From positions 558,001 through 622,000 of the forward strand of contig NZ_CP069535.1 of NCBI RefSeq assembly GCF_016889805.1: a stretch of 64,000 bases of DNA, read 5' to 3'. A program made the translations under genes and the position numbers. The notes beneath the pieces are model-generated. The model saw only the letters and a program-made list of their open reading frames with translations. It was not told where the DNA came from and searched no databases. Shown here piece by piece: positions 1 through 9,326 of the stretch (position 1 is its first letter; every line of letters starts with the position of its first letter). The stretch is from Rhodanobacter sp. FDAARGOS 1247. GTDB taxonomy: Bacteria; Pseudomonadota; Gammaproteobacteria; Xanthomonadales; Rhodanobacteraceae.

Positions 1-225
1 GGCAAGGCGAACGTGTTCGTGTTCCCGAACCTGGACGCGGCCAACATCGCCTACAACATGACCCGCATGCTGTCGGACGGCGTGGTGATCGGCCCGATCC
101 TGATGGGCGTGGCCAAGCCGGCGCACATCCTGATGCCGCAGTCGACCGTGCGCCGGGTGGTCAACATGAGCGCGGTGGCCTGCGTCGAGGCGCAGATCCG
201 CGCGGCAACTCGCCACCCGGGCTGA
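1..225 (+). CDS. maeB: NADP-dependent malic enzyme, C-terminal end (partial)
   Basis: Only the last 74 residues are present; the 5' part lies outside the window. The sequence (NVFVFPNLDAANIAYN, then GPILMGVAKPAHIL and STVRRVVNMSAVA) matches the phosphotransacetylase-like C-terminal domain carried by large MaeB-type malic enzymes, which decarboxylate malate to pyruvate with NADP. The same fold occurs in stand-alone phosphotransacetylase, so that is the alternative, but the 'GVAKPAHIL' and 'VNMSAVA' segments are typical of MaeB tails. A 10-bp GC-rich hairpin follows the stop codon. Lying just ahead of aceE, it would place pyruvate formation beside pyruvate oxidation. Confidence 0.8.
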   Translation, partial: GKANVFVFPNLDAANIAYNMTRMLSDGVVIGPILMGVAKPAHILMPQSTVRRVVNMSAVACVEAQIRAATRHPG

Positions 226-232
226 CGCCACC

Positions 233-254
233 CGGCCGCCCGGTCGGGCGGCCG
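233..254 (+). terminator. GC hairpin after maeB
   Basis: Perfect 10-bp stem (CGGCCGCCCG / CGGGCGGCCG) with a 2-base loop, 8 bases after the maeB stop codon. There is no T-tract, so it is at best a weak intrinsic terminator or an mRNA 3'-end stabiliser. Confidence 0.4.
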
Positions 255-418
255 ATCCGGCGCATGGTGGCCATGTCGCCATGCGCCACCGCATGGAGCC
301 TCGATTGGCGACCCCCGGGCCCAGCGGCTAGACTTGGACGTTGATTCCCGCCGCACTCCCCGGCGGCGGGCATTCCCCCTCAAGCATGAGCGCTGCAACG
401 GCGCTGCGGAGAATCTTC

Positions 419-3118
419 ATGGATCAGCTCGACGATATCCTCAACCAGGACATCGACCCCACCGAAACCCGCGAGTGGATCGATTCGCTCGACGCGGTGA
501 TCCATCACGACGGTACCGAGCGCGCGCACTTCCTGCTGGAGAAGATGGTCGACACCACCCGCCGTTCGGGTGGCCATCTGCCGTTCAATCCCACCACCGA
601 ATACGTCAACACGATCCCGCCCAGCCAGGAGGCGAAGAGCCCCGGCGACGCGGCGATGGAATGGCGCATCCGCTCGCTGATCCGCTGGAACGCGATGGCG
701 ATGGTGGTGCGCGCGAACCGCAAGCCCGGCGAGCTGGGCGGCCACATCGCCAGCTTCGCCTCCAGCGCCACGCTGTACGACGTGGGCTTCAACCATTTCT
801 GGCGCGCGCCCAGCGCCGACCACCCTGGAGATCTGGTATTCCACCAGGGCCATTCCAGCCCGGGCGTCTACGCGCGTTCGTTCCTCGAAGGCCGCCTGGC
901 CGAGGACCAGCTCGACCTGTTCCGCATGGAAGTGGTCGGCAAGGGCCGTGCGCTGTCGTCGTATCCGCATCCGTGGCTGATGCCGGATTACTGGCAGGTG
1001 CCGACGGTGTCGATGGGTCTGGGTCCGATCCAGGCGATCTACCAGGCACAGTTCTTCAAGTATCTGGAGAACCGCGGCCTGGTGCCGAAGAGCGACCGCA
1101 AGATCTGGTGCTTCCTGGGCGACGGCGAGTGCGACGAGCCGGAGTCGCTCGGCGCGATCTCGCTGGCCGGCCGCGAGGGCCTGGACAACCTGATCTTCGT
1201 GATCAACTGCAACCTGCAGCGGCTGGACGGCCCGGTGCGCGGCAACGGCAAGATCATCCAGGAACTGGAAGGCGTGTTCCGCGGCGCGGGCTGGAACGCG
1301 ATCAAGCTGGCCTGGGGCAGCTACTGGGACCCGCTCCTGGCGCGCGACGACAAGGGCGTGCTGCGCAAGCTGATGATGGAAACCGTCGACGGCGAGTACC
1401 AGGCCTGCAAGGCGTTCGGCGGCGCGTACACGCGCGAGCATTTCTTCGGCAAGTATCCGGAGACGCGCGAGATGGTCGCCAACCTCAGCGACGACGACAT
1501 CTGGCGGCTGAACCGTGGCGGCCATGATCCGCACAAGGTCTATGCGGCCTACCACGCGGCGTCGAACACCAAGGGCATGCCCACGGTGATCCTGGCCAAG
1601 ACGGTCAAGGGCTACGGCATGGGCCTGGGTTCGGGCGAGTCGCAGAACCCCACCCACCAGCAGAAGAAGCTGGACGACGAATCGGTGCGCCACTTCCGCG
1701 ACCGTTTCCAGATCCCGATCGCCGACGACAAGCTGCACGACGAAGTGCCGTACTACCACCCGGGCATGGATTCGCCGGAAGTGCAGTACATGCTGGAACG
1801 CCGCCGGGCGCTGGGCGGCTTCCTGCCGCAGCGCCGGCGCAAGGCCGAGGCCAAGCTGAAGGCGCCGGAACTGGCCGCGTTCGAACAGATCACCAAGGGC
1901 ACCGGCGAGCGCGAGATCTCCACCACCATGGCACTGGTGCGCGGCATCAACCTGTTGCTGCGCGACAAGCAGCTGGGCGAGCGCGTGGTGCCGATCGTGG
2001 CCGACGAGGCGCGTACGTTCGGCATGGAAGGCATGTTCCGCCAGATCGGCATCTACGCGCCGTTCGGCCAGAAGTACAAGCCGCAGGACTCCGACCAGCT
2101 GCTGTACTACCGCGAGGACCAGAAGGGCCAGGTGCTGCAGCAGGGCATCAGCGAGGCCGGCGGCATGGCCTCGTGGATGGCGGCGGCGACCAGCTACTCG
2201 GTCAGCAACCAGGCGATGCTGCCGTTCTTCATCTACTACTCGATGTTCGGCTTCCAGCGCATCGGCGACCTGTGCTGGGCCGCCGGCGACATGCGCGCGC
2301 GCGGCTTCCTGGTCGGCGGCACCGCCGGCCGCACCACGCTGAACGGCGAAGGCCTGCAGCACGAGGACGGCCACTCGCACCTGCTGGCCGGCGCGATCCC
2401 GAACGTGAAGGCGTACGACCCCACGTTCTCCTACGAGGTCGCGGTGATCCTGCAGGACGGCGTGCGCAGCATGCTGCAGGAGCAGGAAGACCACTACTAC
2501 TACATCACCGTGATGAACGAGAACTACAGCCATCCGGACCTGCCCAAGGGCAGCGAGGAAGGCATCATCAAGGGCATGTACCTGTTCCAGGATGGCGGCA
2601 AGCCGAAGAAGGGCGAGCCGCGCGTGCAGCTGCTGGGCTCGGGCACGATCCTGCGCGAGGTGATCGCGGCGGCCGAACTGCTGGAGAAGGACTTCGGCGT
2701 GAAGTCCGACATCTGGTCCTGCCCCAGCTTCGTCGAATTGCGTCGCGACGGCTTCGACGCCGAGCGCTGGAATCGCCTGCATCCGGAAGCGGAGCAGCGC
2801 GTGCCGTATGTCACCAGCCTGCTCGACGGGCGCTCCGGCCCGGCGATCGCCGCCACCGACTACGTGCGCGAGTTCGCCGACCAGATCCGCGCCTTCATGC
2901 CCGACGGCATGCGCTACACCGTGCTGGGCACCGACGGTTACGGCCGCTCGGACACCCGCGCGCACCTGCGTGACTTCTTCGAGGTCGACCGTTACTGGAT
3001 CGCCCACGCGGCGCTGGCCGCGCTGGCGAAGGACGGCAAGGTCAACGCCAAGGACGTCAGCCGGGCGATCAAGGAATACAAGCTCGACCCGGAGCGGCCC
3101 AACCCGCTGGGTCAGTAA
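419..3118 (+). CDS. aceE: Pyruvate dehydrogenase E1 component, homodimeric type
   Basis: Encodes 899 residues, the normal length for the homodimeric alpha2-type E1 that decarboxylates pyruvate with thiamine diphosphate and passes the acetyl group to the lipoyl arm of E2 (aceF at 23774). The ThDP-binding motif GDGECDEPE followed about 27 residues later by NCN is intact, and the N-terminus MDQLDDILNQDIDPTETREW is the usual E1 start. This ATG has GGAGA six bases upstream; the frame is open further upstream (TTG at 341, ATG at 386) but those extensions lack family conservation. Unlike most relatives, it is not next to aceF-lpd, which lie 20 kb away. A strong terminator follows. Confidence 0.97.
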   Translation: MDQLDDILNQDIDPTETREWIDSLDAVIHHDGTERAHFLLEKMVDTTRRSGGHLPFNPTTEYVNTIPPSQEAKSPGDAAMEWRIRSLIRWNAMAMVVRANRKPGELGGHIASFASSATLYDVGFNHFWRAPSADHPGDLVFHQGHSSPGVYARSFLEGRLAEDQLDLFRMEVVGKGRALSSYPHPWLMPDYWQVPTVSMGLGPIQAIYQAQFFKYLENRGLVPKSDRKIWCFLGDGECDEPESLGAISLAGREGLDNLIFVINCNLQRLDGPVRGNGKIIQELEGVFRGAGWNAIKLAWGSYWDPLLARDDKGVLRKLMMETVDGEYQACKAFGGAYTREHFFGKYPETREMVANLSDDDIWRLNRGGHDPHKVYAAYHAASNTKGMPTVILAKTVKGYGMGLGSGESQNPTHQQKKLDDESVRHFRDRFQIPIADDKLHDEVPYYHPGMDSPEVQYMLERRRALGGFLPQRRRKAEAKLKAPELAAFEQITKGTGEREISTTMALVRGINLLLRDKQLGERVVPIVADEARTFGMEGMFRQIGIYAPFGQKYKPQDSDQLLYYREDQKGQVLQQGISEAGGMASWMAAATSYSVSNQAMLPFFIYYSMFGFQRIGDLCWAAGDMRARGFLVGGTAGRTTLNGEGLQHEDGHSHLLAGAIPNVKAYDPTFSYEVAVILQDGVRSMLQEQEDHYYYITVMNENYSHPDLPKGSEEGIIKGMYLFQDGGKPKKGEPRVQLLGSGTILREVIAAAELLEKDFGVKSDIWSCPSFVELRRDGFDAERWNRLHPEAEQRVPYVTSLLDGRSGPAIAATDYVREFADQIRAFMPDGMRYTVLGTDGYGRSDTRAHLRDFFEVDRYWIAHAALAALAKDGKVNAKDVSRAIKEYKLDPERPNPLGQ

Positions 3119-3132
3119 GCACCGCGCTCACG

Positions 3133-3160
3133 AAAACCCCGCTTCGGCGGGGTTTTTTTT
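3133..3160 (+). terminator. Rho-independent terminator of aceE
   Basis: Stem CCCCGC-TTCG-GCGGGG preceded by AAAA and followed by eight Ts, 15 bases after the aceE stop. The stable TTCG tetraloop and T-run make this a textbook intrinsic terminator. Confidence 0.95.
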
Positions 3161-3320
3161 CGCCCGAACGGTTTTCTTCACCTGCGCTGCACCCGGCGCG
3201 ACACTCGGCCGCTATATCCTGCATGGCATGGGGAAGCCGGTGATGGGCGGCGACGATGTCGGCGATACCGCGGCGATACCGGGTATGTCCGACAGTCACT
3301 CGACACATGAGGGGTGAGCC

Positions 3321-4163
3321 ATGCAAACCATACGTCCGTACGTTTACCTGCTTGGCGGAGCCGTTGCACTGGTGCTGACCGGTTGCCGCAAGGAGGCCAT
3401 CCAGCCAACGCCGCTGCCGGCACCGGAGCCGCAGGCGTCCATGCCTGCGCAGCAGAATCTGTCGGCCGACGCGCTGTTCGCATTCGGCAAGGCGTCGCTG
3501 CGGTCCGCCGACAATGCCGAGCTCGACGCGCTGGCCGACAAGATGAAGGCGGCATCGCAGATCGACTCGGTGCAGGTGCTGGGCTACACCGACCGGATCG
3601 GCAGCGAGCAGGCCAACCAGAAACTTTCCGAGCAACGCGCCGAGACGGTGAGCGACTATCTGGTGGCGCACGGCGTGCCGGCCGGGGCGATCCGGGCCGA
3701 AGGCCGGGGCGAGGCTGACCCGCTGGTGGCCTGCCCGGATCAGAAGGGTCAGAAGCTGATCGCCTGCCTGGCGCCGAACCGCCGCGTCGTGATCAACACC
3801 ATCGTAAGTGATGCGGGCGCCGCCATGCCGGTGGTCATCCCGCCGGGCAGTCACGGCGTGACCCAAACGGTGTGGATCGGTCCGCACACGGTGCCCTGCG
3901 ACGGCGACAGTGCCGGCTACTGCTACCGCGTGCGCGAAAGCGAGAACGGGCCGTGGAAACTATGGCACGGTCGCATCCAGGGCTTCGACTACGTCGAGGG
4001 CAACGACTATGAGCTGGTGGTCAAGGCGTACCGCTCGGATGTGAAACTGGAGAACGAGTCCAGGGACCCGGCCTCCCGCTACGTATTCTCCAACGACAAC
4101 GGCCCGTTCGTGGTCTGGGTGCTCGACCATGTGGTGAGCGAGCAGCCGCACGCCGGTCGCTGA
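3321..4163 (+). CDS. OmpA-family lipoprotein with extra C-terminal domain
   Basis: 280 residues. A signal peptide ending in LTGC (lipidated Cys22) predicts a lipoprotein. Residues about 50-150 form an OmpA-like peptidoglycan-binding domain: LFAFGKASLRSADNAELDALA, GYTDRIGSEQANQKLSEQRAETV and the final NRRVVI. This domain normally holds the outer membrane to peptidoglycan. The last 120 residues (Trp- and Tyr-rich, with two Cys in VPCDGDSAGYCYRV) are an additional domain that I do not recognise. It is monocistronic: preceded by the aceE terminator and followed by a convergent gene across a hairpin. Confidence 0.85.
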   Translation: MQTIRPYVYLLGGAVALVLTGCRKEAIQPTPLPAPEPQASMPAQQNLSADALFAFGKASLRSADNAELDALADKMKAASQIDSVQVLGYTDRIGSEQANQKLSEQRAETVSDYLVAHGVPAGAIRAEGRGEADPLVACPDQKGQKLIACLAPNRRVVINTIVSDAGAAMPVVIPPGSHGVTQTVWIGPHTVPCDGDSAGYCYRVRESENGPWKLWHGRIQGFDYVEGNDYELVVKAYRSDVKLENESRDPASRYVFSNDNGPFVVWVLDHVVSEQPHAGR

Positions 4164-4224
4164 GTCGTCGTATTGCAGTGCACAGCCTGGCGATCCACGG
4201 AGCTGTTTCGCCAGTGCAAACGGA

Positions 4225-4254
4225 AAGGGCCGGACGAGTGATCGTCCGGCCCTT
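4225..4254. terminator. Bidirectional hairpin between convergent genes
   Basis: Perfect 13-bp stem AAGGGCCGGACGA / TCGTCCGGCCCTT around a GTGA loop, midway between the converging OmpA-like and DUF883 genes. It has only short A/T flanks, so it would serve both strands. Confidence 0.75.
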
Positions 4255-4272
4255 CTGCCTGATGCGTGATGT

Positions 4273-4602
4273 CTACTCGTCGTCGTCGCGGAACGCGCGG
4301 CGCAGCAGCAGGAAGGCGCCGATCGTGCCGGCGACGATCGCCACGGTGGCCGCCGGGTGGCGATTCACCTTGCGGCGCAGGCGGCGATATTGATAGTTCG
4401 CCTCATCGGCGAAATCCTCGGCGGCGCGGCTCAGCTGGCGGCGGTAATCGCCACGCTTGTCGAAACGTTCGCGGATCGTGCGGCGGCCCCGTTCGAGCAG
4501 GTTCTGCGCACCATTGCTGGCGTCATCGGCGTAGTGGCGAGCCCGCTCGCCCGCACGCTCGGCGGTGTCCTGGAGCTGGCGTCCGATATCGTGTTTGCGC
4601 AT
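4273..4602 (-). CDS. DUF883 / ElaB-YqjD family membrane-anchored protein
   Basis: 109 residues. The N-terminal two thirds is a charged amphipathic helix (MRKHDIGRQLQDTAERAGER...), and the C-terminus has a single hydrophobic segment (VAIVAGTIGAFLLLRRAF), the architecture of ElaB/YgaM/YqjD-type proteins. In Escherichia coli these are stationary-phase inner-membrane proteins that bind ribosomes; the role here is inferred only from family. AAGGAG lies six bases before the chosen ATG. The frame is open further upstream, but without a plausible start signal. Confidence 0.75.
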   Translation of the reverse strand: MRKHDIGRQLQDTAERAGERARHYADDASNGAQNLLERGRRTIRERFDKRGDYRRQLSRAAEDFADEANYQYRRLRRKVNRHPAATVAIVAGTIGAFLLLRRAFRDDDE

Positions 4603-4689
4603 GGTCGTCTCCTTGGCGTCTGAGCTCTCAGGCTGGCAGCGCCACCGTGAGCGAGGCGTAAACAGGGCCGCGCAACCCGCGGCCAGCAT

Positions 4690-5358
4690 TCAGCCAAGCT
4701 GGTACTCGCCACCTTTTTCCAGCGCACGTGCATAGGCCGGGCGAGCGTGGATGCGCTGCAGGAAGGCGGTCAGATTCGGGTGGCTTGCGTCCAGTCCGCC
4801 ACGGGCAGCGAAGGCTTCCAGCGGAAAGCTCAGCTGGATGTCCGCCACGCCGAAGGCGTCATCGACGAACCACGTCCTGCCGGCCAGTTCATTTTCCAGA
4901 TAGTCCAGGTGCAGGCGCAGCTGCGGATCGACGAACGTGCGCATCACCTTGCGTGCGATGCCCCGAGCGACGGGCTTGACGAAGAACGGCGCCGGCGCGG
5001 CCTCCACTTTCCGGAACACCAGCTTCAGCAGCAACGGCGGCATCGCCGAGCCTTCGGCGTAGTGCAGCCAGTAATTGCAGCGCAGCCGCGCCGGCGTGCC
5101 GTGGGTGGGAATCAGCACGCCGGCGCCGTAGCGGTCGGCCAGGTACTCGATGATCGCGCCGGACTCGGCCAGGGTCAGTTCGCCATCGGTGATCACCGGC
5201 GACTTGCCCAGCGGATGCACGGCGCGCAGTTCGGGCGGCGCCAGCATGGTCTTCGGGTCGCGCTGGTAGCGCCTGATCTCGTAGGGCAGGCCCAGTTCTT
5301 CCAGCAGCCACAGGATGCGCTGCGAGCGCGAGTTGTTGAGGTGGTGGACGGTGATCAT
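4690..5358 (-). CDS. Glutathione S-transferase family protein
   Basis: 222 residues. The N-terminal thioredoxin fold begins MITVHHLNNSRSQRILWLLEEL and carries the glutathione-binding segment GKSPVITDGELTLAESGAII; the all-alpha C-terminal domain follows. This is the standard length and layout of a cytosolic GST (the beta/Ure2-like branch that ends with a helical domain). GGAG six bases upstream supports this ATG; an earlier in-frame ATG at 5397 adds 13 unconserved residues. The substrate cannot be told from sequence. Confidence 0.88.
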   Translation of the reverse strand: MITVHHLNNSRSQRILWLLEELGLPYEIRRYQRDPKTMLAPPELRAVHPLGKSPVITDGELTLAESGAIIEYLADRYGAGVLIPTHGTPARLRCNYWLHYAEGSAMPPLLLKLVFRKVEAAPAPFFVKPVARGIARKVMRTFVDPQLRLHLDYLENELAGRTWFVDDAFGVADIQLSFPLEAFAARGGLDASHPNLTAFLQRIHARPAYARALEKGGEYQLG

Positions 5359-5427
5359 GACGGGCTCCGAAGTATGAGGTGACACGACGACATGCAAGGC
5401 CGCGGAACGGCATCCGCAGATCGGCGC

Positions 5428-6345
5428 TCAGTAGATCTCGCCCACGCAGCAGCGCAGGCTGCCGCCGGCCTTCTCGATCTCGTCCAGTTCCACCGCGCCG
5501 ACGGCGAAGCCATGGTCGGCCAGCGCCTCGCGCTGGGTGTCGGTGAGCGAGGCGGCGGCGCAGGCGCTCATCCACACCCGTTGGTCGGACAGGGTGATCG
5601 CATTGCCGGCGAAGGCCTGCTTCTGCGCCGGACTGATCCAGATCGCGCGACCGCCGTAGGCGCCGGCGATCGCCTGCGCAGCGGCGGGATCGCGGAAGCC
5701 GTCGGCGGCGATGATCGCGGCGCGGCTGGCCAGCAGGGTCAGCACCACGTTGGTGTGATATTCGCCCTCGGCCAGTTCGAAGCAGAACATCAGGCGCAGC
5801 TCGAACGCCTTCAGCATCGCCTGTGCGCCGGCCATGTCGCAGCGCTCGCTGAGGCCGCAGTAGCCGACGCCGCGGGCGCGGTCGATGATCAGCGAGCCGG
5901 TCAGCTCGGCGACCAGGTCGTCGCAGCCGGACAGGTCGATCTCGTCGTAGCCCAGCACGTCGCCGAAGAACGCGCGGATGTCCGTGCGCCCGGCCTCGCG
6001 CTGGCGCACCGGATGACGCATGCGGCCCACGATCAGCCGGCCCGGCGCCGTGGCGAACACGTTGTTGGGAAACACCGCATCGGGCGTGGCGGGATCGCCG
6101 GGGAAGGTGATCACCGGCACGTCCGCACGCAGGGCCTGCGCCAGCGCGCCGTGCTGGGCCAGCGCCTTGAGCGGATCGACCGCCAGGCTCATGTCCATGT
6201 AGCGGTTGTCGCGCGCCGATTCCGCCGCCAGCGCGAACCCGGCCGGCGCCACCAGATAGGCGGCGCGTGCCGTCGCGGCGGCGCCAGGCAGTGGCGCCAG
6301 CGCGGCAAATACCTCGAGGAATTCGGTGGGCGACGTGGTGATCAC
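5428..6345 (-). CDS. Arginine deiminase-related pentein hydrolase (CtlX/DDAH-like)
   Basis: About 305 residues of the pentein (guanidino-group-modifying) superfamily. Visible family features are the early block TPDAVFPNNVFATAP, an acidic ELTGSLI segment, the catalytic histidine in GEYHTNVVL and the C-terminal nucleophile region GGSLRCCVGE. Such enzymes hydrolyse arginine, citrulline or methylated arginine, but I cannot assign the substrate. The start is taken as GTG at 6345, 27 bases after the MFS stop codon, because upstream ATGs would overlap the transporter; GGAA lies seven bases ahead. Together with the upstream MFS gene it forms a two-gene operon. Confidence 0.75.
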   Translation of the reverse strand: MITTSPTEFLEVFAALAPLPGAAATARAAYLVAPAGFALAAESARDNRYMDMSLAVDPLKALAQHGALAQALRADVPVITFPGDPATPDAVFPNNVFATAPGRLIVGRMRHPVRQREAGRTDIRAFFGDVLGYDEIDLSGCDDLVAELTGSLIIDRARGVGYCGLSERCDMAGAQAMLKAFELRLMFCFELAEGEYHTNVVLTLLASRAAIIAADGFRDPAAAQAIAGAYGGRAIWISPAQKQAFAGNAITLSDQRVWMSACAAASLTDTQREALADHGFAVGAVELDEIEKAGGSLRCCVGEIY

Positions 6346-6371
6346 GGTGCGGTTCCAGACGCGAAGAGACG

Positions 6372-7637
6372 TCAGAGAATATCCGCTGCCGGTTCTTCCC
6401 GCGCGGCGGTTTCCACGTGCAACTGCTGGCGTCGGCGCAGGCTCGGGAACATCGCCATCCACAGCCCGACCACCACCAGCGTGCCGACGCCGCCGAGCAC
6501 GGTGGCGTTCACCGCGCCCAGCCATGCCGCCAGCATGCCGGACTCGAACTCGCCGAGCTGGTTCGAGGTATTGATGAAGATAGCGTTCACCGCGCTGACC
6601 CGGCCGCGCATGTCGTCCGGTGTATCCAGCTGCACCAGGGCGCCGCGGATCACCATGCTGACCATGTCGAACGCCCCCAGCGCGAACAGCGCCAGCAGCG
6701 ACAGCCACAGCGCGGTCGATACGGCGAACACCAGCGTCGCCACGCCGAAGCCGGCCACCGAGGCGAACATGATCATGCCGACCCGCCGCTGCATGTCATG
6801 CCGCGCCAGCCACACCGACATCAGCAGCGCCCCCACCGCCGGGGCCGCCCGCAACAGGCCCAGGCCCCAGGGGCCGGTGTGCAGGATGTCCCTGGCGAAG
6901 ATCGGCAGCAGGGCGGTGGCGCCGCCGAGCAGCACGGCGAACAGGTCCAGCGAGATCACGCCCAGCACGTCGGGGCGGCGACGGATGAAATGCACGCCGG
7001 CAAACAGGCTCTTCAGCGTGGCCGGTTCGCGTTTCGGCGGCGCCTGTTCATAGCGCAATCGCGCCATCAGCACGATCGACACCAGGTACAGCGCCGCGCA
7101 GGTCGTGTACACCACGCCGGGCCCGGCCACGTACAGGAAGCCGCCGACCGCCGGGCCCATGATCATCGCCGCCTGGCCGGCCGAACCGTTCACCGCCATC
7201 GCACGGGGCAGCACGGTGGCCGGCACCAGCGCCGGCAGCATCGATTGCAGCGCGGGAAATTCGAAAGCCTTGGCGATGCCGATCACGAACACCAGCAGCA
7301 GGATGCCCGCCTCGTGGATGCCGTGGGCCAGGCTCATGCCGGCCAGCGCGGCAATGGCGATCCACTCCACCACCTGGCCGAGCAGCACGATGCGGCGCCG
7401 CTCGAACTGGTCGGCGACATGGCCGGCCGGCAAGGCCAGCAACACCGATGGCACGAACTGCACCAGGCCGATCAGGCCGAGGTCGAAGGCGCGGCCAGTG
7501 ATCGCGTAGATCTGCCAGCCTACCGCCACCGACAGCATCTGGAAGCCGAAGCCCGAGGCGATCCGGGCGAACCAGAACGCGACGAAGGCGGGGTGTCGAA
7601 GCAGCGAATCCGTGGCCGTGGAACGAGGCGGAAGCAT
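6372..7637 (-). CDS. MFS transporter, EntS/enterobactin-exporter type
   Basis: 421 residues with about 12 hydrophobic segments. The segments RIASGFGFQMLSVAVGWQIY, LPAGHVADQFERRRIV and the later DDMRGRVSAVNAIFINTSNQLGEFESG are hallmarks of the EntS-like major facilitator subgroup, which mostly exports small molecules. The chosen ATG has AAGGA six bases upstream; an ATG eight codons earlier is possible. It is the first gene of an operon with the pentein hydrolase. No siderophore gene is near, so the substrate is unknown. Confidence 0.85.
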   Translation of the reverse strand: MLPPRSTATDSLLRHPAFVAFWFARIASGFGFQMLSVAVGWQIYAITGRAFDLGLIGLVQFVPSVLLALPAGHVADQFERRRIVLLGQVVEWIAIAALAGMSLAHGIHEAGILLLVFVIGIAKAFEFPALQSMLPALVPATVLPRAMAVNGSAGQAAMIMGPAVGGFLYVAGPGVVYTTCAALYLVSIVLMARLRYEQAPPKREPATLKSLFAGVHFIRRRPDVLGVISLDLFAVLLGGATALLPIFARDILHTGPWGLGLLRAAPAVGALLMSVWLARHDMQRRVGMIMFASVAGFGVATLVFAVSTALWLSLLALFALGAFDMVSMVIRGALVQLDTPDDMRGRVSAVNAIFINTSNQLGEFESGMLAAWLGAVNATVLGGVGTLVVVGLWMAMFPSLRRRQQLHVETAAREEPAADIL

Positions 7638-7791
7638 GGGGTGTCCTTGCGGGGGCGCCATTATCCCGCGGGCGTGCCCGGCCACAAGCGTTGGCGGTTC
7701 AGCTGGCAGACGGCTGATTTGACGCGGCCTTGCCATATTCCCGCCTAGCGTCCTGTCCAATTATCCAATTACCGAGCCGAAGGACACTCTC

Positions 7792-8094
7792 ATGGGCCAC
7801 CAGGCAAAACATGTCTACACCGACCATGCCAGCATCCACCAGCTGGAATCGCTGGTGGATGAGTTGCCCGCGAACGGCCACGTGGTGCTGTTGCTGAAGG
7901 ACGGCAGCAGCTGCGACGGCGTGGTCAGCACGCGGCCGAACGTGCAGGTGTTCCGTGATGCCGAGGAGCGCGAAGGCATCAATGCCACCGTGCAGCTCGA
8001 ACGGCCGGACGTGCCGGAGTGGACGCGTCGGATCTGGCTCGACCAGATCGTGCGGGTCGAGCACCTCGACTCGATCATGGCCAGCGAGAACTGA
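7792..8094 (+). CDS. DUF3247 family protein
   Basis: 100 residues, no signal peptide or membrane segment. The block LPANGHVVLLLKDGSSCDGVVSTRPNVQVF with the downstream EWTRRIWLDQIVRVEHLDS corresponds to DUF3247, a small family found mainly in Xanthomonadales and of unknown function. AAGGACA before the ATG is a good ribosome-binding site. It is divergent from the MFS gene and convergent with the acyltransferase, so it is probably transcribed alone. Confidence 0.8.
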   Translation: MGHQAKHVYTDHASIHQLESLVDELPANGHVVLLLKDGSSCDGVVSTRPNVQVFRDAEEREGINATVQLERPDVPEWTRRIWLDQIVRVEHLDSIMASEN

Positions 8095-8097
8095 AGC

Positions 8098-9297
8098 TCA
8101 GGCAAGGTCGTCGGCCACGCTGGCCGGAACGGCCCGCGGTGATGCCGCGGGCGCCGGCGCATCCAGGCCGAACAGGGGCCGCAGCCAGCGACTCCGGCGG
8201 ATCACGAACTCGTGCAGCAGCGCGCAACCGCCCACCGTGGCCAGCACGATCAGGGCGGGTTCGATCACCGGTCCCAGCCCCAGCGGCATCAGCTGCCAGG
8301 CGAACAGCAACAGCAGGCTCTGGTGCAGCACGTACCACGGATACACCGCCTCGCGCGCATACGGCAGCCAGCGGAGCGGGCGGTTGAGATACGCGTGACC
8401 CCAGCCCAGCACCGCCACGATCGCGCTCCACAGGTACAGGTAATGCAGCGCCCGCACCGCCAGCACCAGGGGCAGGGCGGCGTCGTCCGGCAGGGTCTCG
8501 ATGCCCAGCAGGTAGAACGCGAAGCAGCCCAGCGCCAGCGGCAGCGAGGCCCGGCGCAGCCGCGCCAGTTCGGCCCAGATGCCGGTATCGGTGCCCAGCA
8601 GGTAGCCGTAGAGGAACACCGTGGCGTAGATCGCATGGGCGTACCAGTCGCCCCATAGCGCGCCGGTCACCGGGTAGCGGTTGGCCAGCAGGCAACCCCA
8701 CAACAGCAGGGGCAGGGCAGGCAACAGCAGCAGGCGCACGCCGCGCAACTTCAGGCAGGCGTTGCGCAAGCGCTGGCCCGGACGCGATTCCAGCAACGGC
8801 AGCAGGGCCAGCAGCAGCATCGTGTACACCCACAGGTAGGGCAGGTACCACAGGTGGTTCCAGGTGAAGCCGTACTGCCAGCCGGTGAACGCGCCCGCGG
8901 GCCACGGGCCGCCGCTCCAGTAGCGCAGCAGGAAGTGGCCGAAGCCGGGCTCGACCAGATGGTTCGACAGTCCCTGCACATACGGCTGGATCGGCACCAC
9001 CACCAGCACGCCGAACACCAGCGGCAGCAGCAGGCGCAGGCTGCGCTTGCCGGCCAGCCGGCCGATGCTGCCGCGCCGGCGCATGAAGTTCACCGCCAGC
9101 CCGGAGACCAGGAACAGCAGCTCCATCCGCCAGCGGTTGAGGAACAGCATCGGGTACTGCAGCCATTCGGCGATGTGGCTGCTCTTGAGATGGAAGTCCC
9201 AGCCGTCCCCGGCCACGTACAACATTGCGGCGTGGTACAGGATCAGCAGGCCGAAGGCGAGGACGCGCAGTGCATCGATATCGTGGCGGCGGTTCAT
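8098..9297 (-). CDS. Acyltransferase 3 family integral membrane protein
   Basis: 399 residues, about ten transmembrane segments. It opens MNRRHDIDALRVLAFGLLILYHAAMLY, the R-x-D-x-L-R...H signature of acyltransferase-3 proteins, where the HDIDALR and YHAA regions hold the catalytic His. These enzymes O-acylate sugars or glucans at the cytoplasmic membrane (OpgC/OafA type). It is divergent from a membrane LytTR regulator, and the shared promoter region carries repeated GTCCC motifs. The stop codon is 4 bases from the end of the converging DUF3247 gene. The substrate is unknown. Confidence 0.88.
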   Translation of the reverse strand: MNRRHDIDALRVLAFGLLILYHAAMLYVAGDGWDFHLKSSHIAEWLQYPMLFLNRWRMELLFLVSGLAVNFMRRRGSIGRLAGKRSLRLLLPLVFGVLVVVPIQPYVQGLSNHLVEPGFGHFLLRYWSGGPWPAGAFTGWQYGFTWNHLWYLPYLWVYTMLLLALLPLLESRPGQRLRNACLKLRGVRLLLLPALPLLLWGCLLANRYPVTGALWGDWYAHAIYATVFLYGYLLGTDTGIWAELARLRRASLPLALGCFAFYLLGIETLPDDAALPLVLAVRALHYLYLWSAIVAVLGWGHAYLNRPLRWLPYAREAVYPWYVLHQSLLLLFAWQLMPLGLGPVIEPALIVLATVGGCALLHEFVIRRSRWLRPLFGLDAPAPAASPRAVPASVADDLA

Positions 9298-9326
9298 GGC
9301 GGCATTCCCGTGTGAAAGTGGCCTCA

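Noticed and set aside
380..3007. 875-codon open frame antisense to aceE
   Set aside because: It lies entirely opposite a well-conserved gene, has biased His/Arg/Leu composition and no family; a by-product of high-GC codon use.
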